A stretch of DNA of 64,000 bases from Candidatus Brachythrix odensensis (GTDB lineage: Bacteria; Chloroflexota; Anaerolineae; J036; Brachytrichaceae): NCBI GenBank assembly GCA_016714465.1, contig JADKDT010000015.1:1-64000 (forward strand), in the 5' to 3' direction. The stretch's first letter is position 1. Each line of letters opens with the position of its first letter. Shown piece by piece: positions 60,597-64,000 of the stretch. Position numbers and translations under genes: made by a program. The notes under the pieces were generated by a model. That model was not told where the DNA came from and made no database searches. It saw only the letters and a program-made list of their open reading frames with translations.

Positions 60597-62348
60597 TTAG
60601 GGCCGCAGTCGAAATGCGCCGGGGAGCAGCGCATCACTGCTGGTGACTTGATACTTGCCCTTTGCATTGGCGATGATCACCGCCAGGTCGCGCGTCGTCG
60701 CGAATTCGTGCATGACCTGCCGGCAACCCCCGCATGGCGTGCCTCCATCCTCGGTCACGACCGCAATCGCAATGTAGTCGCGCACGCCCTCGCTGACTGC
60801 TTTGCCAATGGCCACCCGCTCCGCGCAGTTGGTCAACCCGAATGAGGCGTTCTCGATGTTGCAGCCGGCGAATACCGAACCGTCCGCCGCCAATAACGCT
60901 GCGCCAACCGTGTACTGTGAGTAGGGGGCATACGCCTGAGCGCGGGCCAGGTTGGCGATCTGAATGAGAACGAGAATCGTCTCGGTCTCCAGGGCGACGC
61001 TAGCCGCGCGCTTCTTTTTCGTTCTCGGCTCGTGGGCTGGGGCTTCTTCTCCGACATGCTTTGCTTTTACCTTGACGATGCGGCGGTCACTGACCGTCAG
61101 CACCTCCAATAGCACGCCGTCGTAGCGGACCGTCGCGCCCTCATCCGGAATGACGCCGAGTTGATCGTAGATGAACCCGGCGATCGTGTCGCTTTCCTCG
61201 CTGGGCAGCTCGGTCTGCAGCAGCTCGTTAAAGTCGTCGATTGAAAACCCCCCGTCCACCTGGAAGCCCTCACCGTCGGGCAGGGCCACGAATTCGGGCT
61301 CTTCAGCGTCGAACTCATCCTGGATTTCGCCAACGATTTCTTCGAGGATGTCTTCGATCGTGACCAGGCCGGCTGTGCCGCCATACTCGTCGATGACGAC
61401 CGCCACATGCACTCGGCGCGCCTGCATTTCCTGAAGGAGTTCGTTCACCCGCTTGGACTCGGGTACGAAGTGGGGTTGCCGAGCGACCTGCGACAGCGGC
61501 GGATTCTCACCGTCACGCAGCACTTTGAGCAAGTCCTTTCCATACAGCAGCCCAACCACGTCGTCGATGGTGTCCTGAAAGAGCGGGATGCGCGAATGAC
61601 CGCTTGTGACCATCAGGTCCAGCGCTTCGCGCAACGGCGTGGTGACATCCAGCGCGATGATGTCAATTCGCGGGACCATGACCTCGCGCGCAACGGTGTC
61701 GCCAAAATCCAGAACAGAAAGGATCATCTCCTTTTCTTCTTCTTCGATCACGCCCTCTTCCTGGCCGGCGTCCACCAGGGTCTTGATCTCTTCTTCGGTC
61801 GCGATCGAGGCATTCTGGCGGTGCTGGCCGCCGAGCGGCATGGACAGCACATTGCTCAGCCCGACCGCCAGGCGGACCAGCGGCGCGAGCGCCCAACTGG
61901 CAAAGCGCATCGGCCAAACAATCGAGAGCGCGATCGGCTCGGCATAGCGGGCGGCCAGCGTTTCGGGAACCAGTTTGCCGACCGTGAATAGGAGCATTCC
62001 GCTGATCAGCAGAATGATCCCGTAGGCGGCGACTGTGATCGCTGGGTTAAGCGGGTCGATTCCAGTCCAACCTCCCATGGCTTCCCGGAGCAAGGGGACA
62101 AAATCGACGACGGCGACTGTCGCCGCGAACATTGAGCCAAAGGTCGCGCCCAGCTCAGCCGTTGCGAGCAGCCGGCTCGAGTTGTCCGCCAATTGCTGGA
62201 TGGCGCGCGCGCTGGCCACCCCGCGGGCCTCGAGCTCTTCGAGGCGGGGTTTGCGCATATTGATCAGCGCGCCGCGCGAGACGGCAAAAAACGCGCGCAT
62301 CGCGATCGAGAGCGCAAACAGGAGTATCGATGTTGCTAACAGAGTCAT
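60597..62348 (-). CDS. CNNM/CBS/CorC-HlyC transporter-like protein fused to cytidine deaminase
   Basis: A 583-residue protein. Residues 1-175 are a CNNM (DUF21) membrane domain. Residues about 190-320 are the CBS pair (VAREVMVPRIDIIALD, GHSRIPLFQDTIDDVVGLLYGKDLL, VHVAVVIDEYGGTAGLVTIEDILEEIVGEI), and a CorC_HlyC domain follows. From about 445 a complete cytidine deaminase is appended: AYAPYSQYTVGAALL, CNIENASFGLTNCAERVAI (zinc-binding Cys and catalytic Glu) and GGTPCGGCRQVM. The two activities (Mg2+/Co2+ efflux or tolerance and pyrimidine salvage) are not known to be related. In many genomes these genes are neighbours, so the fusion may come from loss of a stop. No frameshift is seen at the join. 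It overlaps glmU (ATGA). Confidence 0.88.
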   Translation of the reverse strand: MTLLATSILLFALSIAMRAFFAVSRGALINMRKPRLEELEARGVASARAIQQLADNSSRLLATAELGATFGSMFAATVAVVDFVPLLREAMGGWTGIDPLNPAITVAAYGIILLISGMLLFTVGKLVPETLAARYAEPIALSIVWPMRFASWALAPLVRLAVGLSNVLSMPLGGQHRQNASIATEEEIKTLVDAGQEEGVIEEEEKEMILSVLDFGDTVAREVMVPRIDIIALDVTTPLREALDLMVTSGHSRIPLFQDTIDDVVGLLYGKDLLKVLRDGENPPLSQVARQPHFVPESKRVNELLQEMQARRVHVAVVIDEYGGTAGLVTIEDILEEIVGEIQDEFDAEEPEFVALPDGEGFQVDGGFSIDDFNELLQTELPSEESDTIAGFIYDQLGVIPDEGATVRYDGVLLEVLTVSDRRIVKVKAKHVGEEAPAHEPRTKKKRAASVALETETILVLIQIANLARAQAYAPYSQYTVGAALLAADGSVFAGCNIENASFGLTNCAERVAIGKAVSEGVRDYIAIAVVTEDGGTPCGGCRQVMHEFATTRDLAVIIANAKGKYQVTSSDALLPGAFRLRP

Positions 62349-63715
62349 TCCTTATTGGGCGTCCCCGGCGATTTTGGCGCGAGCGGACGGGCAGGGACAC
62401 CGACCACCCGCTCTCCGGGGGCCACATCATGGGTCACCACCGCGCCGGCGCCAGTCAGCGCGTGGGCGCCGATCGTGACCGGCGCAACCAGCATGGTATC
62501 GCATCCGACGAAGGCCCCGTCGCCAATGGTCGTGGGCTGTTTCTGCTGTCCGTCAAAATTGCAAGTGACGACACCCGCGCTGATGTTTGCTTCCGCCCCG
62601 ACCGTCGCATCTCCCAGATAGCTGAAGTGCCCCATCTTTACGCCCGGCCCGAGGGTGCTGTTCTTGATCTCAGCGAAGTTGCCGATGTGGCTTCCCGGTC
62701 CGATTCTGGCCCCGCCGCGCAGCCGCGCAAAGGGACCCGCGTCAGCGCCATCGTCAAGGCTGGAATCTTCGATCGACGACTGCTGCACCACACACCCGCG
62801 CCCAATTCTGGCATTTCGGAGCACGCAATTTGGGCCGATGACGCTGCCTGTTCCGATGCGCGTAGCGCCGAGCACGTGCGTGTTTGGCAGCACGGTGACG
62901 TCCGGGGCCAGGTCAGCGTCATCGTCGATGTAAACGCTGCCGGGATCAACCATGCTGACGCCCTTCAGCATCCACCCGCGATTGATCCGCCGGCGGAGTG
63001 CCGCGTCGGCGTCGGCAAGGTCGGCCCGCGTGTTGATACCGATGAAAGCCTCGGCGTCGTTGCTGGGTATCGCGACGACTTGCCGGCCATCGGCGACGGC
63101 GATCGCAACCAGGTCGGTCAGGAAATATTCGCCCTTGCGCGGGTTGGGCTGAATGCGCTCCAGGGCCGGCCAAAGCCAGGCCGCGTCAAAGCAATACACT
63201 CCAACGTTCAGCTCGCGAATGCGGAGTTGTTCGGCGGTGGCGGCCACCTCTTCAACAATTGCCTCGACGGCGCCCGCGTCATTCCGCACGACCCGCCCAA
63301 ATCCGCGCGGGTTGTCCGCCACCAAGGTCAGCATCGCGATCGCGGCTCCGCTGCGCGCACGCTCGACAGCGAGGGCTGTCATCATCTCGGAGGGGAGCAG
63401 GGGCATGTCGCCGTACATCACCGCAACTGCTTCGGCGCTGAGTGCCTTTGCGCTTTCGGCGGCGACCTTGACTGCGTGGCCGGTGCCAAGCTGCTGCACC
63501 TGGGTGGCGAAGTGAACCCCCGTTCCGCATGCCGCCCGAACATCGTCCGACATCAGCCCGACGACGACAATCGGCGGCTGTCCGAAAGCCTGGGTCGCAG
63601 CGCTGACGGCCCGCGCGATGAGGGTCTTGCCCCTCAACGGAAAGAGCACCTTGGGCAAGTCAGAGACCATGCGGGTGCCCTTGCCCGCGGCCAGGATGAT
63701 GGCGATGGTTGTCAT
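62345..63715 (-). CDS. glmU: Bifunctional GlcNAc-1-P uridyltransferase/GlcN-1-P acetyltransferase
   Basis: It makes UDP-GlcNAc for peptidoglycan and surface glycans. The N-terminal pyrophosphorylase domain has IILAAGKGTRMVSDLPKVLFPLRGKTL, LGTGHAVKVAAESA and VMYGDMPLLP. The C-terminal half is a left-handed beta-helix of hexapeptide repeats (VTVLPNTHVLGATRIGTGSVIGPNCVLRNARIGRGC), with the acetyltransferase site near KMGHFSYLGDATVGAEANISAGVVTCNFDG. The 456-residue length is normal. It overlaps the downstream CNNM-deaminase gene. Its product feeds the WecA-like and dehydrogenase enzymes at 19353-21754. Confidence 0.97.
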   Translation of the reverse strand: MTTIAIILAAGKGTRMVSDLPKVLFPLRGKTLIARAVSAATQAFGQPPIVVVGLMSDDVRAACGTGVHFATQVQQLGTGHAVKVAAESAKALSAEAVAVMYGDMPLLPSEMMTALAVERARSGAAIAMLTLVADNPRGFGRVVRNDAGAVEAIVEEVAATAEQLRIRELNVGVYCFDAAWLWPALERIQPNPRKGEYFLTDLVAIAVADGRQVVAIPSNDAEAFIGINTRADLADADAALRRRINRGWMLKGVSMVDPGSVYIDDDADLAPDVTVLPNTHVLGATRIGTGSVIGPNCVLRNARIGRGCVVQQSSIEDSSLDDGADAGPFARLRGGARIGPGSHIGNFAEIKNSTLGPGVKMGHFSYLGDATVGAEANISAGVVTCNFDGQQKQPTTIGDGAFVGCDTMLVAPVTIGAHALTGAGAVVTHDVAPGERVVGVPARPLAPKSPGTPNKE

Positions 63716-63748
63716 CTTTCTGTCGTTCCGCCTTTCCGGACCGAAAAC

Positions 63749-63790
63749 GGATGAAGGCGGAAGGATTCGCTTATCCTTCCGCCTTCATCC
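63749..63790. repeat. 18-bp-arm hairpin, not of the main palindrome family
   Basis: GGATGAAGGCGGAAGGAT pairs perfectly with ATCCTTCCGCCTTCATCC around the loop tcgctt. It lies 34 nt upstream of glmU and lacks the GC core of the main family. No T-run follows. Confidence 0.85.
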
Positions 63791-63818
63791 TTCCAGCTTC
63801 GGATTGCCATAGATTGGA

Positions 63819-63863
63819 TTTTGGAGGCGATGCCCCGGCTACGCCGGGGCATCGCCTCCGAAA
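63819..63863. repeat. Palindrome family copy 11 (21-bp arms)
   Basis: Inverted repeat around the loop tac (63840-63842) with one G-T pair. The core is ccccggc/gccgggg and the outer arm reads ttttggaggcgatg. It lies between glmU and tRNA-Gln. The short segments attgg (63813-63817) and ccaat (63866-63870) just outside are also inverted. Confidence 0.9.
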
Positions 63864-63888
63864 CACCAATCTGTTGGCAGTTCTTAAG

Positions 63889-63960
63889 CTGGGGAGGCTG
63901 GATTTGAACCAACGATTACCTGATCCAGAGTCAGGTGCCTTACCACTTGGCCACTCCCCA
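63889..63960 (-). tRNA. tRNA-Gln (CTG)
   Basis: Minus strand: acceptor TGGGGAG/CTCCCCA, D arm GGCCAAGTGGTAAGGC, anticodon loop CTCTGGA (anticodon CTG) between CCTGA and TCAGG, and T arm TTGG-TTCAAAT-CCAG. It has 72 nt with a normal fold. The 3' CCA is not encoded. Confidence 0.95.
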
Positions 63961-64000
63961 AAAACGGATTCGGATTTTACCATGCGCAAAGCCGAAGTCC

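Noticed and set aside
1861..63863. CRISPR array or insertion sequence behind the palindromes
   Set aside because: Copies are single, kilobases apart, with different arms and no regular spacers. No transposase or cas gene is in the window.

Overview
The window comes from a GC-rich chromosome, most probably a Chloroflexota bacterium (Anaerolineae or a relative). The main reasons are the 'Chlor_Arch_YYY' (DUF2298) membrane proteins next to an Agl23-like, NHL-tailed glycosyltransferase, a MoeA fused to a periplasmic-binding-like domain, Thr/Pro-rich LysM and lipoprotein linkers, and several start codons that lie 7-10 nt behind a TANNNT -10 box with no Shine-Dalgarno (leaderless pattern). At least twelve otherwise normal reading frames are broken by single-base indels, several in A or T runs, so the sequence probably derives from an error-prone long-read assembly. 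I annotate those loci as genes with frameshifts.

Layout. 1-600: remnant of an RHS/YD-repeat gene split by four short repeat insertions. 594-6893: arginine operon. A -10 box, a leaderless 27-codon leader peptide with ten Arg codons and a Rho-independent terminator precede argC, a GNAT, a GNAT-ArgB fusion, an E. coli-type ArgG, and a short-NAGS/ArgG (B. subtilis type) read-through ORF. 6899-12007: corA, fdhD, moeA and moeA-PBP on the same strand with almost no gaps. 12067-15361 (minus): alpha/beta hydrolase, LuxR-type regulator, cytoplasmic HtrA-like protease. 15670-21754: O-antigen-ligase/TPR protein, WecA/TagO-like transferase and UDP-sugar dehydrogenase, then tRNA-Val. 21830-23067 holds no gene I can recognise. 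23068-36040 (minus): four large polytopic glycosyltransferase/DUF2298 proteins with overlapping or close ends.

36144-39618: a protoglobin-like/MoaD-like fusion, an aldehyde ferredoxin oxidoreductase (AOR), and convergent MoaD and DUF1952-like genes, which look like one tungsten/molybdenum enzyme locus. 39773-47517: methyltransferase, RNase HII, two GT2 enzymes, polyprenyl diphosphate synthase, TatD, phosphohexomutase, YvcK. 47554-54929: SCO1, three-S1-domain protein, RsmI, parvulin lipoprotein, ECF sigma factor with a small membrane partner, GT2, LysM protein, HD hydrolase. 55051-59734: flavocytochrome c sulfide dehydrogenase pair, a TPR protein, a Crp-family regulator, a haem-copper-oxidase/NnrS-like membrane protein and a Cys-rich protein. 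59791-63960: DUF218 protein, a CNNM/CBS/CorC protein fused to cytidine deaminase, GlmU, tRNA-Gln.

A prominent background feature is a family of eleven long, nearly perfect intergenic palindromes. They share a GC-rich core around a 3-4 nt loop but each has its own unrelated outer arms. Several lie on gene ends and supply start regions, C-terminal residues or a terminator stem. A second repeat type (cgcgggcttcagcccgcg) supplies the stop codons of two convergent genes. The strongest candidates for follow-up are the arginine leader/attenuator, the globin-MoaD fusion beside AOR, and the variable-arm palindromes.
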